The translations under genes and the position numbers were made by a program. A DNA stretch of 64,000 nucleotides from DASYLJ01 sp964404165 (GTDB lineage Bacteria; Desulfobacterota; Binatia; DP-6): positions 1 to 64,000 of the forward strand of contig CAYOIZ010000024.1 of assembly GCA_964404165.1 (NCBI GenBank), read 5' to 3'. Below are positions 10,483 to 20,686 of the stretch, in pieces; positions within the stretch are counted from its first letter, which is position 1; each line of letters begins with the position of its first letter. The notes beneath the pieces are model-generated. The model saw nothing but the letters and a program-made list of their open reading frames with translations. It was not told the origin of the DNA and searched no databases.

Positions 10483-12356
10483 GTGCCGATCACACCGCGC
10501 CAGCCGGTGCGTGCTGCGCGGTCGTCTGCGGACGCCTGGGGCGTCGACTCGATGGCGAAGCGCAACGTCTTGAAGATCAGCGGCAATCGCATGAGGTTGG
10601 CGACGAAGACACCGGTCGCCACGCGATCGAGCCAGGAGGACGTCGGCCAGCCGAAGTGGATCGTGACGTCACGGCCGTCGAGCTCTTCCACGATGAGCTC
10701 GAGCAACGCGTTGATGCTCCGGTAGACGCTCCCCCCCTGGATCGGGAAGCGGAAGTGCGCCGGGCCGAGCTTCGGCGGGATGGCCTGGCGCACCGAGAAG
10801 AAGGTGACGTAGACGGTGGCCATGTCGCCGGTGAGGTCCGCCTCGCCGGGGCGCTTGAACCACACGTGCAGCGGGCCGTCGACATCGCCGAGTGCCAGCA
10901 GCAGCTCCATGGGATAGTCGCTGCGCCGCTTCTCCTTCACCTCGGGCCCGAAGCGATTGGAGAACGGGATGCCCATCATCAGGATGGCGGCCACCACCCC
11001 GGCCCACAGCCCCGTGCCGTACGGCCGGTGCGCGGCGAGGTAGACGAAGCAGGCGATCAGCACCACCTCGAGCAGCATCGTCACCGTACGCGACGTGTAG
11101 TACGGCAGGATCTCCTTCGTGCCCTGATTGTAGCGGTAGATCAGCAGGCACCCGATGTTGATGCAGAAGCTCGCGATCAGGCCGACGGCGTACATCTCGG
11201 CCAGGACCTTCTGCGACCCCTCGGTGATGAAGATGATGCCGGTGTAGAGGACCGCGTTGATGATGTGGATGCGGTGCAACGACGCGCGGCGGTTGGTGGC
11301 GAGCAACCAGTCGAAACGGTAGCGGTGCGCCACGCGCTCGATGAGCTCGCTCGACGCCACGTAGGCGGTGTTCACCGCCATCACCAGGATGACGCTGCCC
11401 ATGATGCCGACGGTGGCCCCGAACGGCACGTTGCCGACGATGGTGGCCCAGTGCGTGATCAGGTCGGTCTCGTGCGCCGCGAAATCGATCGGCGCCGACA
11501 GCGCCAGCGCCGAGATGAGCGGCGTCACGATGCCGACCGTCAGCGCGAGGAACCAGTACGCCTTCGCGATGTCGCGCCAGCTCTCGACGAGGCCGGCGGT
11601 CTGGATGACGGACTCGATGCCGGAATAGGCGAGCACGCAGCTCGCGATGCCGATGATGACCACCTGGAACGCACCGACGGGCCCGCCGTTCCACACCGCC
11701 GTGCCGAAGTCGGTGGCGCTCGACGCGATGACGCCCATGCTGTTGGGCGGGATGTTGAGCAGGCCGAGCGCGATCAGGTTCACCAGCACGATCGCGGCGA
11801 CGATGAAGATGCCGAAGATGACGCGCGCGTTCTCCCGGATGCCCAGGATGTTGAGGCCGGCGACCGCCCAGATGACGGCGAGGATCGCCAACCGCATCGT
11901 GGACGGCCCCATGTCGATGAGGGCGGTGCCGTTGGCCACGGCGCTGACGCTCGAGATGCACGCCGTCAGGATGTACGTCACCATGATCGACGCGACGGCG
12001 ACGAACGACGCCACCGGGCCGAGCACGAGGTACGAGAACGAGTAGACGCCGCCGCCGCGGATCTCGTTGCGCTCGAGGATCTCGGCGATCTCCACCATGC
12101 GGCTGCTCAGCACGCGCATCAGGAGCGACGTCGCCGCGATGAAGAAGATGGCCTGCGTCCCGATGAAGCGGTGCGCCTCGGCGGGGGCGTAGAAGATGGA
12201 CGTCAGCTCGTCCATCAGCGTGATGAGGCCGACGGCGAACCAGCTCAGATACCAGCGACCGTGCTTGGCGAAGCCGAGCAGGCCCGGCCGGCGCAGGAGA
12301 TAGAGGAAGACCCCGCAGAGGGCGGCGTTCAGCAGGGTGAGGACGACGGGAGTCAT
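10479..12356 (-). CDS. APC-superfamily permease, paralogue A
   Basis: A 625-aa product from ATG 12356, chosen because that ATG overlaps the radA stop (ATGA) and gives an N-terminal membrane helix (MTPVVLTLLNAALCGVFLYL). The longer open frame runs back into radA and is not used. The architecture is the same as the downstream twin: membrane domain with MDELTSIFYAPAEAHRF, GGGVYSFSYLVLGPVASF and SGIESVIQTAGLVESWRD, then a soluble tail with PMELLLALGDVDGPLHVWF. The tail, conserved in both copies, may be a regulatory or ligand-binding domain. Both permeases lie in one unit behind radA. Confidence 0.8.
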   Translation of the reverse strand: MTPVVLTLLNAALCGVFLYLLRRPGLLGFAKHGRWYLSWFAVGLITLMDELTSIFYAPAEAHRFIGTQAIFFIAATSLLMRVLSSRMVEIAEILERNEIRGGGVYSFSYLVLGPVASFVAVASIMVTYILTACISSVSAVANGTALIDMGPSTMRLAILAVIWAVAGLNILGIRENARVIFGIFIVAAIVLVNLIALGLLNIPPNSMGVIASSATDFGTAVWNGGPVGAFQVVIIGIASCVLAYSGIESVIQTAGLVESWRDIAKAYWFLALTVGIVTPLISALALSAPIDFAAHETDLITHWATIVGNVPFGATVGIMGSVILVMAVNTAYVASSELIERVAHRYRFDWLLATNRRASLHRIHIINAVLYTGIIFITEGSQKVLAEMYAVGLIASFCINIGCLLIYRYNQGTKEILPYYTSRTVTMLLEVVLIACFVYLAAHRPYGTGLWAGVVAAILMMGIPFSNRFGPEVKEKRRSDYPMELLLALGDVDGPLHVWFKRPGEADLTGDMATVYVTFFSVRQAIPPKLGPAHFRFPIQGGSVYRSINALLELIVEELDGRDVTIHFGWPTSSWLDRVATGVFVANLMRLPLIFKTLRFAIESTPQASADDRAARTGWRGVIGT

Positions 12357-13726
12357 GCGAACGCCAACGCCTCGAACAGCTCGCCCAGGGTGGCGACACC
12401 ATGGGGATGGGAGCCCTCGACGGGCGGAAGCCCGCGCAGATTGCCCGCCGGCAGCACACACCGCCGGAATCCCTGTCGCGCCGCCTCGCGCACCCGTGCC
12501 TCGGCGCGTGCCGCCGAGCGCACTTCGCCCGTGAGGCCGACCTCGCCCCACACCACGACGTCCGCGGCGAGCGGGACGCCGCGCGCGCTCGACGCCACCG
12601 CGGCCACCACGGCCAGGTCCGCCGCGGGCTCGTCGACGCGGAGTCCTCCGGCGACGTTGAGGAACACGTCCTGATCATGGAGGTGCATGCGGGCGCGCTT
12701 CTCGAGCACCGCCAGCAGCAGCGCGACGCGCCCCGGATCGAGGCCGATGGCCGTCCGGCGCGGCATCGCGAGCGTCGAGCGCGAGACCAGCGCCTGGATC
12801 TCGACCAGCACCGGCCGGCTGCCCTCGAGCGTCGCGAGCACCGCCGAGCCCGGCGCGCCCACGGGCCGCTCGGCCAGGAACGCCGCCGACGGATTCGCGA
12901 CCTCGGCGAGCCCGCCCTCGCCCATCTCGAACACGCCCACCTCGTTGGTCGAGCCGAAGCGGTTCTTCACGGCGCGCAGCACGCGCAGCGCGTGCGCCCC
13001 GTCGCCCTCGAAGTAGAGCACGGTGTCGACCAGGTGCTCGAGCACGCGCGGTCCCGCCAGCGCGCCCTCCTTGGTGACGTGGCCGATCAGGATGCAGGCG
13101 GTGCCGCTCGCCTTGCAGTGCCCGGCGAGCAGCGACGCCGACTCGCGCACCTGCCCGACGCTGCCCGGTGCCGACGTGAGGGTGTTGGTGTGGAGCGTCT
13201 GGATCGAGTCGATCACCACCGCGCCCGGGCGCGCCGCACGGATGTGCTCGATGACCGCCTCGGTGTTCGTCTCCGGCAGGATGAGCACGCCGGGATCGGT
13301 GAGCCCGAGACGATCGGCCCGCATCCGCACCTGCTCGGGCGACTCCTCCCCCGCGACGTAGAGGACGCCGAGCCCGGTACGCGCCAGTGCCGCGCACGCC
13401 TGCAGCGTCAGCGTCGACTTCCCGATGCCCGGATCGCCGCCGAGCAGGATGAGGGAGCCCTGCACGAGGCCACCGCCGAGGACGCGATCGAGCTCCGCGA
13501 TCCCGGTGCTCCGTCGCATCGACTCGCCGGCCGTGACGCTCGCGAGCGGCCGCGGGCCCGCGCCGCTCGACGCCGAGGCGCGGGCGCCGCGAGGTCGTGC
13601 CTCGGGGACGGCTTCCTCGACCAGCGATCCCCACGCCTCGCAGCCCGGACACTGCCCGAGCCAACGCGGTGCCGAATGACCGCACTGCTGGCAGGCGAAG
13701 ACGGTGCGCCGGGCCTTGTCAACCAC
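12353..13726 (-). CDS. radA: RadA, DNA repair/recombination ATPase
   Basis: A RecA-like ATPase that promotes branch migration of recombination intermediates. An N-terminal zinc finger (CQQCGHSAPRWLGQCPGC) precedes Walker A GGDPGIGKST, Walker B-like AVVIDSIQTL and the RadA-specific KNRFGSTNEVGVFEM. A C-terminal Lon-like domain follows (LFLNVAGGLRVDEPAADLA region). The start is uncertain: GTG 13726 places the zinc finger at the usual distance from the N-terminus, while GTG 13738 and TTG 13747 are in frame upstream but lie within the BirA-type operator. The gene is divergent from the biotin operon and overlaps the downstream permease by 4 bp. Confidence 0.93.
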   Translation of the reverse strand: MVDKARRTVFACQQCGHSAPRWLGQCPGCEAWGSLVEEAVPEARPRGARASASSGAGPRPLASVTAGESMRRSTGIAELDRVLGGGLVQGSLILLGGDPGIGKSTLTLQACAALARTGLGVLYVAGEESPEQVRMRADRLGLTDPGVLILPETNTEAVIEHIRAARPGAVVIDSIQTLHTNTLTSAPGSVGQVRESASLLAGHCKASGTACILIGHVTKEGALAGPRVLEHLVDTVLYFEGDGAHALRVLRAVKNRFGSTNEVGVFEMGEGGLAEVANPSAAFLAERPVGAPGSAVLATLEGSRPVLVEIQALVSRSTLAMPRRTAIGLDPGRVALLLAVLEKRARMHLHDQDVFLNVAGGLRVDEPAADLAVVAAVASSARGVPLAADVVVWGEVGLTGEVRSAARAEARVREAARQGFRRCVLPAGNLRGLPPVEGSHPHGVATLGELFEALAFA

Positions 13727-13747
13727 GACGCGGCTCACGGTTGACAA
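13716..13747. promoter_or_regulatory. BirA-type biotin operator
   Basis: A perfect inverted repeat: TTGTCAACC (13716-13724), 14-bp spacer, GGTTGACAA (13739-13747), extended by one more pair to 10-bp arms. This matches the known bacterial BirA box layout (TTGTAAACC, 14-15 bp, GGTTTACAA) with A-to-C changes suited to a high-GC genome. It lies 28 bp before the bioF start and covers the possible radA starts. The right half contains a TTGACA (13741-13746) that could serve as the -35 box of the bio promoter, so repressor binding would block it. Confidence 0.82.
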
Positions 13748-13775
13748 GACGCGATCCCGACGGCATCACGCCTCG

Positions 13776-14950
<1,175 letters not shown>

Positions 14951-14954
<4 letters not shown>

Positions 14955-16306
14955 CCGATCCCCGCACCCTCGCCGACTGGGACCACCGCCATCTGTGGCA
15001 TCCCTTCACCCAGATGGCCGACTGGCTCACGGAAGAGCCCCTCGTCATCGCGTCGGCCGAGGGGCGCACGCTCGTCGACACCGAGGGACGGCGCTATCTC
15101 GACGGCGTGTCGTCGCTCTGGTGCAACGTACACGGGCACCGCCATCCCACGCTCGACGCCGCCATCCGCGACCAGCTCGACCGCGTCGCGCACACGACGT
15201 TGCTCGGCCTCGGCAGCGTGCCCTCGATCGAGCTCGCGCACGAGCTCACCGCCCTCGTACCGCCGGGACTGACGCGGGTCTTCTATTCCGACGCGGGCGC
15301 GACCGCCGTCGAGGCGGCGCTGCGCATCGCCCTCCAGTATCAGCAGCTCCGCGGCGCAACCTCGCGCGTGCGATTCGCGTCGCTCGTCGAGGGCTACCAC
15401 GGCGACACGCTCGGGGCGGTCGGGGTCGGCTGGTCGGAGACGTTCCATCGGTTCCTCGCCGGCGCCGTGACACCCGCCGTGCGGCTGACGCCGCCGCACG
15501 TGTACCGCTGGCAGCAGGGCATGGACGCGGAGCGCGCGCTCGCGGCCGCGATCGCCGATGCCGAACGCACGCTCGGCGCGCACGGCGCGACGCTCGCCGC
15601 CGTCATCGTCGAGCCGCTGATGCAGGGTGCCGCCGGCATGTGGCAACACCCGCCGGCGTATCTCCGCGCGCTCCACACCCTCGCCCACCAGCACGGCGCG
15701 CTGCTCATCGCCGACGAGGTCGCGACCGGGTTCGGTCGCACGGGGCGCATGTTCGCCTGCGAGCACGCCGCCGTCACCCCAGACATCCTGTGCATCGCGA
15801 AGGGCATCAGCGGCGGCTATCTGCCACTCGCCGCGACCCTCGCCACCGAGGACGTCTTCGCAGCCTTCCTCGGCCCGTACGAGGAGTTCCGCGCGTTCTT
15901 CCACGGCCACACCTACACCGGCAACGCGCTCGCCTGTGCCGTCGCGCTGGCGAGCCTCCGCGTCTTCCGCGAGGAGCGGACGCTCGAGCAGCTCACCGGC
16001 AAGATCGATCGCCTGCGGACACGCCTCGCCGCCGACGTCGCCGGACTGCCCCACGTCGGCGACGTCCGTCAGGAAGGCTTCATGGTGGGCATCGAGCTGG
16101 TGACGGACCGTGCGGCGCGCTCGCCCTACCCCGCGTCCGCCCGCATCGGACAGCGCGTCGTCCGCGCCGCACGCGCCCGCGGCGTCATCCTGCGTCCGCT
16201 CGGCGGCGTGATCGTCCTGATGCCACCGCTCGCCATCACCGCGGATGAGCTCGATCGGCTCGTCGACGTGACCCGCGACGCCATCGTCGAGGCGACCGCG
16301 GCATGA
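14951..16306 (+). CDS. bioA: Adenosylmethionine-8-amino-7-oxononanoate aminotransferase (BioA)
   Basis: Transaminates KAPA to DAPA using SAM, the second step in this operon. It is a 451-aa class III aminotransferase with the BioA N-terminal WHPFTQM motif and SSLWCNVHGHRHP. It also has LLIADEVATGFGRTG (PLP ring Asp) and CIAKGISGGYLPL with the PLP lysine. Length and motifs are complete. The start ATG 14951 overlaps the bioF stop by 4 bp, and its stop overlaps the bioD start by 4 bp, indicating translational coupling through the operon. Confidence 0.95.
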
Positions 16307-16974
16307 GCATCGTGTTCGTGACCGGCACGGACACGGGCGTCGGCAAGACCTTCGTCTCCTGCGCCCTGGCGCTCGCCCTCCGAGATGCGGGCCAACGGGT
16401 CGGCGTGCTGAAGCCGATCGAGACCGGCGTGATCGGCGATCCCGAAGACGCGATGCGTCTACGCGAGGCCGCCGATGACCCGTCGCCGCTCGACGACGTC
16501 TGCCCCTACCGGTTGCGCGCACCGCTGGCGCCCGCGGCTGCCGCGCCGGCGGAGGGCGTGGTCATCGACGTCGAGCGCATCGTCGCGCTCATCGAGCGTC
16601 GAGCCGCCACCGTCGACGTGCTCGTCGTCGAAGGCGCCGGCGGGCTGCTGGTCCCCATCACGGCCACCTGCACCTACCTCGACCTGGCGCTGCGTCTCGC
16701 CCTCCCGACGCTCATCGTCGCAGCCAACCGCCTGGGAACGTTGAACCATTGTGCGTTGACGGCGCGGGTCGCACGGGCCGCGGGTCTCCACGTGCACGGC
16801 ATCGTGCTGTCGCAGCCCGCCGCGGAGACCGACCCGTCGGCGGCATCGAACCCGACGCTGGTCGCGGCGATGACTGCGCTCCCCGTCCTGGCGGTCCTCC
16901 CGCACCGCCCCGATTCGCGATCCTCCGCTGGGTCGATGAAGGAAATCGCACAGCTTTGTACCGAAATCCCTTGA
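16303..16974 (+). CDS. bioD: Dethiobiotin synthetase (BioD)
   Basis: Closes the ureido ring of DAPA with CO2 and ATP. A 223-aa P-loop protein with GTDTGVGKT at residues 8-16, KPIETGV (substrate-binding Lys region), VEGAGGLLVPI (Walker B region) and ANRLGTLNHC. It is the last gene of bioFAD. No bioB or bioC/H is in the operon, so the pathway must be completed elsewhere. No terminator was recognised in the 70 bp to the next gene. Confidence 0.95.
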   Translation: MSIVFVTGTDTGVGKTFVSCALALALRDAGQRVGVLKPIETGVIGDPEDAMRLREAADDPSPLDDVCPYRLRAPLAPAAAAPAEGVVIDVERIVALIERRAATVDVLVVEGAGGLLVPITATCTYLDLALRLALPTLIVAANRLGTLNHCALTARVARAAGLHVHGIVLSQPAAETDPSAASNPTLVAAMTALPVLAVLPHRPDSRSSAGSMKEIAQLCTEIP

Positions 16975-17044
16975 CACCACGGACCCGACGGCGGTACGCG
17001 GGGCCCAGGTGAGAGTGATTCTCGCCCCTTACAGAGGAGGCAGC

Positions 17045-17791
17045 ATGCGTAAGCTTTCCAGGTTCGTCCTCGCTCCGGCGGCCCTGTTGGCCATCGCCGG
17101 CAGCCTGGCTCTCGCCGCCGACCAGACCATTCTCGGCCGCGCGCTCACGGTGAAGAACCCGAGCGACGCCACGAAGCGCAAGCTGGTCGGCATCGCCAAG
17201 GAGAAGGGCAGCCCGAACGTCATCGTCGGGAATCCCACCGTCTCCGGCAGCGCTGGTGGCGCCATCCTCCGCTTCGTCGCGCTCGGCGCGTCGTCGAGCG
17301 ATCAGTCCTTCGTCCTGCCGCAGGGCACGTCGAGCAGCGGCAAGCCCTTCTGGACGGCCGTCGGCTCCACCGGCTTCAAGTACCGCGACAGCCGCGGCGA
17401 GCAGGGTCCCGTGAAGCTCGCCTTCATCAAGCGCACGCCGAGCGCCAACTTCCTCATCAAGGCGCAGGTCAGCGGGAGGAACGGCCCGGTCAACGTCGTA
17501 CCGCCGAACCCCGGCACCTCCGGGTTCATGACGCTCAAGATCGGCACCGGCACCAGCGGCGAACGCTACTGCGTGCAGTACGGCACCGAGAGCCAGATCA
17601 CGAACAAGGGCACCAAGCTGTTCCGCGCCAAGAAGCCGCTCGCCCAGGGATGCCCGGGTGGAGGTCCGCCCACGACGACGACCACCACGCTGGTGACCAC
17701 GACCACCACCAGCAGCACGACGACCACGACACTGATGTACGGCTCGCCCAGCCGTGCCTTCCTGGCTCTGCCGGGAGATCTGCTCGACTGA
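17045..17791 (+). CDS. Secreted protein with Thr-rich C-terminal region, paralogue 1
   Basis: The start ATG 17045 is set by a strong ribosome site (AGAGGAGG) and gives 248 aa with a clear signal peptide (MRKLSRFVLAPAALLAIAG to LALA). The body shares blocks with the next gene: VGNPTVSGSAGGAILRF, a GKPFWTAVGSTGFKYRDSRG segment followed by EQGPVK, and RYCVQYG. After a CPGGG motif comes a run of mostly Thr residues and then a short hydrophobic tail (AFLALPGDLLD). The tail does not continue the Thr linker into a recognisable domain, so the 3' end may have lost a domain. Function unknown; probably extracellular or envelope-associated. Confidence 0.7.
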   Translation: MRKLSRFVLAPAALLAIAGSLALAADQTILGRALTVKNPSDATKRKLVGIAKEKGSPNVIVGNPTVSGSAGGAILRFVALGASSSDQSFVLPQGTSSSGKPFWTAVGSTGFKYRDSRGEQGPVKLAFIKRTPSANFLIKAQVSGRNGPVNVVPPNPGTSGFMTLKIGTGTSGERYCVQYGTESQITNKGTKLFRAKKPLAQGCPGGGPPTTTTTTLVTTTTTSSTTTTTLMYGSPSRAFLALPGDLLD

Positions 17792-17827
17792 GCTGATCCC
17801 CGTCCGCCCAGGGATCGACCCATCGGG

Positions 17828-17859
17828 ACGCCCCCGGAGGCACACGCCTCCGGGGGCGT
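17828..17859 (+). terminator. GC-rich hairpin, likely terminator
   Basis: A 13-bp perfect stem (ACGCCCCCGGAGG / CCTCCGGGGGCGT) with a 6-nt loop, 36 bp after the stop of secreted paralogue 1. No T tract follows immediately; a short CTTTT comes about 30 bp later, after a tandem repeat. Confidence 0.6.
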
Positions 17860-17885
17860 CGTGCGTACGGGGGCGTCGTGCGTAC
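17852..17885. repeat. 17-bp perfect tandem duplication
   Basis: Two adjacent copies of GGGGGCGTCGTGCGTAC. The first copy overlaps the descending arm of the hairpin at 17828-17859, so the duplication probably arose by slippage at the terminator. Confidence 0.85.
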
Positions 17886-17933
17886 GGGCTTTTCCTTGAC
17901 ACCCACGAGTGGGCAACGGTAGCCACGACGCCA

Positions 17934-18542
17934 ATGAGATCACCCCTCGCCAGCATCGCGGTCCTCGGGGTGTTGCTCGGGCTCGGCGGACGAGCGCTCG
18001 CGACCGACCAGCTGCTCCACGGCGCTTCGCTGTCCGTGAAGGATCCCGGCCTCGGCCCTGCGGCGCGCACGATCTCTGGGTTGGCATACGAGACGCAGAG
18101 CCCAGAGACCATCGTCGGCAATCCGACGCTATCCGGGAGCGCCGGTGGCGCCATCCTCACCCTGATCCTGAACGGCGACCATCCGACGTCGCAGACGTTC
18201 GCACTCCCGCAGGGATCGACGACTCGGGGTGAGCCCTTCTGGTTGCCGCTCTCGAGCGGGGGCTTCAGGTACAAGGACCCCAAGGGAGAGCAGGGTCCCG
18301 TGAAGCTCCTCACCATCAAACGGACGGCGAGCGCGCTCTTCGCGGTGAAGGTGCTCGTCACCGGCGCGCACGGCCAGGTCGACCTGATGCCCCCCGATCC
18401 CGGCACCGACGCCTACCTGACGATCACGATCGCGGCTGGGGACCGTTACTGCGTGAAGTTTGGCGCCGACGGCAAGGTCGGCAACGCAGGCCCAAAGGGT
18501 TTCAAGGTACGCCGGCCGGTACTGGAGGGCTGTCCGCCCTGA
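17934..18542 (+). CDS. Secreted protein, paralogue 2
   Basis: A 202-aa product from ATG 17934, with a signal peptide (MRSPLASIAVLGVLLGLGG, cut near ALA). It keeps the core blocks of the previous gene: VGNPTLSGSAGGAIL, LPQGSTTRGEPFW, GGFRYKDPKGEQGPVKLL, RYCVKFG. It ends at the conserved PVLEGCPP and lacks the Thr-rich extension. The pair is therefore a tandem duplication in which one copy gained or lost the tail. An open frame extends upstream of 17934 through the terminator region but has no export signal. Function unknown. Confidence 0.68.
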   Translation: MRSPLASIAVLGVLLGLGGRALATDQLLHGASLSVKDPGLGPAARTISGLAYETQSPETIVGNPTLSGSAGGAILTLILNGDHPTSQTFALPQGSTTRGEPFWLPLSSGGFRYKDPKGEQGPVKLLTIKRTASALFAVKVLVTGAHGQVDLMPPDPGTDAYLTITIAAGDRYCVKFGADGKVGNAGPKGFKVRRPVLEGCPP

Positions 18543-18580
18543 CGCGCGCGGCGCACGATGACGGTCACGATCGTCGCTTC

Positions 18581-20260
18581 GTGCGCACCGCCTTGGTGGT
18601 CACGCTCGCCGCCTTGGCGCTCGTGACCGCAGCGCGCGGCCTCGAGCGCCGCACGACCTGGTATCTGGCGAGCGATCAGTTCGCGTTCCTGACCTTCGCG
18701 GACGACCTGCGCCACGGCACCGTCTTCCACGACCCGACCATCGTGCGCCGTCTGTCGCCGTACGGTCACGCCCCGTCCGTCCCCGTCGACGCGCTCTTCC
18801 AGACCTACATCTATCGCGACGAGCACCTCTATTCGCGCTATCCGCCGGGCTTCCCACTGCTGCTCGCCGCGGCGGGCGCGATCGGCGGCGAGTGGGCCCA
18901 GCACCTGCTGAACCCCGTCCTCTACCTGGTGCTGCTGGCGGCGCTCGGGCTGGGCGTGGGGCAGCTCGCGGGGGCCGCCGCCGGCGCCGGCGTGATGTGG
19001 GCGCTGCTCGTGCTGCCGGCGGAGGTCCACTACTGGGGCATCACCGTCGCGCGTGATCTCCCTGCACACCTGCTCGCGCTCGTGGCGGTGTGGGCCGCCT
19101 GGCGCGGGCGCACCACGCTCGCCGGGTTCGTGCTCGGCTACGCGTGCAGCATCCGTCCCGATGCGGCGCTGTGGGGCCTCGCCGTCGGCGCCGTCGCTCC
19201 GCGGCTTCCGATGCGCGCGCTCGCCCGGAGCGCCCTCGCGTTCGGCGTCGGTCTGGCACCGTTGCTCGCCTACAACACGATCACGCAGGGACATCCGTTC
19301 GCCTTCACCCAGGGCAGCGAGTTCCGCCACGTGCTCGCCGCCACGCCGCCCGCGATGCTCGCCAGCCTGGTGTCGGGCGGCGGCTTCCGGCTCGCCCACC
19401 TGCCCGCCACCCTCCCCGTCCACCTGCACTATCTGTGGGACGCGTTCGGGCTCCTGCTGGTGCCCGCCCTCGGCGCGCTCGGCCTGGCCATCTGGCGCCG
19501 CGCACCCATCGCCGGCGCGTTCGGGCCGTACGCCGTGGTCGCATTCGTCTTCTACAGCTGCTGGGGGCACGGCGACGCGCGCTATCTGGTCGGCGTCGCG
19601 CTCTGCCTGCTGGCGCTCGCCGCCATCGGTACGGCGCAGGGGTGTCGCTGGCTGTCGACGGGACCGTGGCCGCGACGCCTCGTCGTCGTCGCCGTCATCG
19701 CGGCGACCCTCGGCCTCGTTCCGCGCGAGCAGACGTCCCGGGTGCGTGCCGTCGAGCTGGCGCTCGGTGGCGCCGCGCTCGTGAGCCTCGTGCTCCCGCC
19801 GGCATTCGCCGCCATCGCTCCCGCCGCGGCACTGGCGACGGTCGGCCTCGCGCGCGTCGCGCGTGGGTCGGGTGCACGCGATCCGTTCCAGGCGCCGCAG
19901 GTGGCACGCGCCCGAGCGGCGATCGAGGCCCTGGTGCCGTCGGGCTCGCTCGTCCTGACGACACCGTCGCTCGGGCGCCCGGGCGAGAACATCACCCACT
20001 ACACGCACGCCGACGCGAGCTACCTCGGCGAGACGACGGCGATGGGGTCGTCCCCCGCGGCCGCGGCGCAGACGGTGCTCGGCGCCGGCGACCGCGTCTT
20101 CCTCTTGCTCGGCCCCCTCGATCCACTGCCGTTTTCCGGCGACATCCGCGAGGTCGCCCGGCGCGACGGTGCTTCGCTCCACGACTGGTTCGCCGATCCG
20201 ACGCGCGCGCCCCTGGGTGCCGTCCTCTACGAGGTCGTCGGGATGACGCCGCCGTCGTGA
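18581..20260 (+). CDS. Polytopic membrane glycosyltransferase-like protein
   Basis: A 559-aa protein with ten or more hydrophobic helices. The first extracytoplasmic loop (LASDQFAFLTFADDLRHG, then YIYRDEHLYSRYPPGFPLLLA) resembles the acidic loop of GT-C enzymes of the PMT/ArnT type, in which an Asp/Glu and a YPPG-like motif are common. The GTG start at 18581 is the first plausible start after the stop of paralogue 2; no in-frame ATG lies nearby. The C-terminal region after about residue 430 is soluble (SGSLVLTTPSLGRPGENITHY). The likely role is transfer of a sugar from a polyprenyl phosphate at the outer face of the membrane. Acceptor unknown. Confidence 0.6.
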   Translation: MRTALVVTLAALALVTAARGLERRTTWYLASDQFAFLTFADDLRHGTVFHDPTIVRRLSPYGHAPSVPVDALFQTYIYRDEHLYSRYPPGFPLLLAAAGAIGGEWAQHLLNPVLYLVLLAALGLGVGQLAGAAAGAGVMWALLVLPAEVHYWGITVARDLPAHLLALVAVWAAWRGRTTLAGFVLGYACSIRPDAALWGLAVGAVAPRLPMRALARSALAFGVGLAPLLAYNTITQGHPFAFTQGSEFRHVLAATPPAMLASLVSGGGFRLAHLPATLPVHLHYLWDAFGLLLVPALGALGLAIWRRAPIAGAFGPYAVVAFVFYSCWGHGDARYLVGVALCLLALAAIGTAQGCRWLSTGPWPRRLVVVAVIAATLGLVPREQTSRVRAVELALGGAALVSLVLPPAFAAIAPAAALATVGLARVARGSGARDPFQAPQVARARAAIEALVPSGSLVLTTPSLGRPGENITHYTHADASYLGETTAMGSSPAAAAQTVLGAGDRVFLLLGPLDPLPFSGDIREVARRDGASLHDWFADPTRAPLGAVLYEVVGMTPPS

Positions 20261-20317
20261 AACCAGCACTTCATCGTTGCGCCTCCAAAGTTGCGATGGT
20301 AGCGTCCGGCGATTCGC

Positions 20318-20683
20318 ATGAGACAGCGCGAACTCAGCATTCTCCAGAAACTGCTACACGAGCGGAAACAGGAACTCCTCGGTGAAGCCGGCCGCACCGT
20401 CGACGGTATGGGCGAGCATCGCGAGCAGTTCCCCGACCCGGCAGACCGGGCCACCCTCGAAGGCAATCGCAACCTCACCCTCCGCATCCGCGACCGCGAG
20501 CGGAAGCTCATCACCAAGATCGACGAGGCGCTCGTCCGCATCGACGAGGGTGAGTACGGTAAGTGCGAGGAGTGCGGCGAGGAGATCGGCTTCGCCCGTC
20601 TGAAGGCGCGCCCGGTCACCACGCTCTGCATCGAATGCAAGTCGATGCAGGAAGCGGACGAGCGCAAGCGCAAGTACTCGTAG
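20318..20683 (+). CDS. dksA: DksA/TraR-family zinc-finger transcription regulator
   Basis: A 121-aa protein with an N-terminal helical pair (LSILQKLLHERKQELLGEAG ... NLTLRIRDRERKLITKIDEAL) and a C-terminal four-Cys zinc finger (CEECGEEIGFARLKARP ... LCIEC). The DksA family binds RNA polymerase through its secondary channel and modulates the stringent response with ppGpp. The coiled-coil tip contains DPADRATLE, close to the DxxDxA tip motif of true DksA. It stands alone and converges with the next gene with only 3 bp between stops. Confidence 0.9.
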   Translation: MRQRELSILQKLLHERKQELLGEAGRTVDGMGEHREQFPDPADRATLEGNRNLTLRIRDRERKLITKIDEALVRIDEGEYGKCEECGEEIGFARLKARPVTTLCIECKSMQEADERKRKYS

Positions 20684-20686
20684 ATA

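Noticed and set aside
8986..12674. Long plus-strand open frames opposite the two permeases
   Set aside because: Highly charged, His/Asp/Arg-rich translations typical of antisense frames; the minus strand has clear membrane proteins.
17678..17737. Possible CRISPR or repeat array in the ACG/ACC-rich stretch
   Set aside because: It is the coding sequence of a Thr-rich linker with irregular codons; no spacers. No CRISPR array was seen anywhere in the window.
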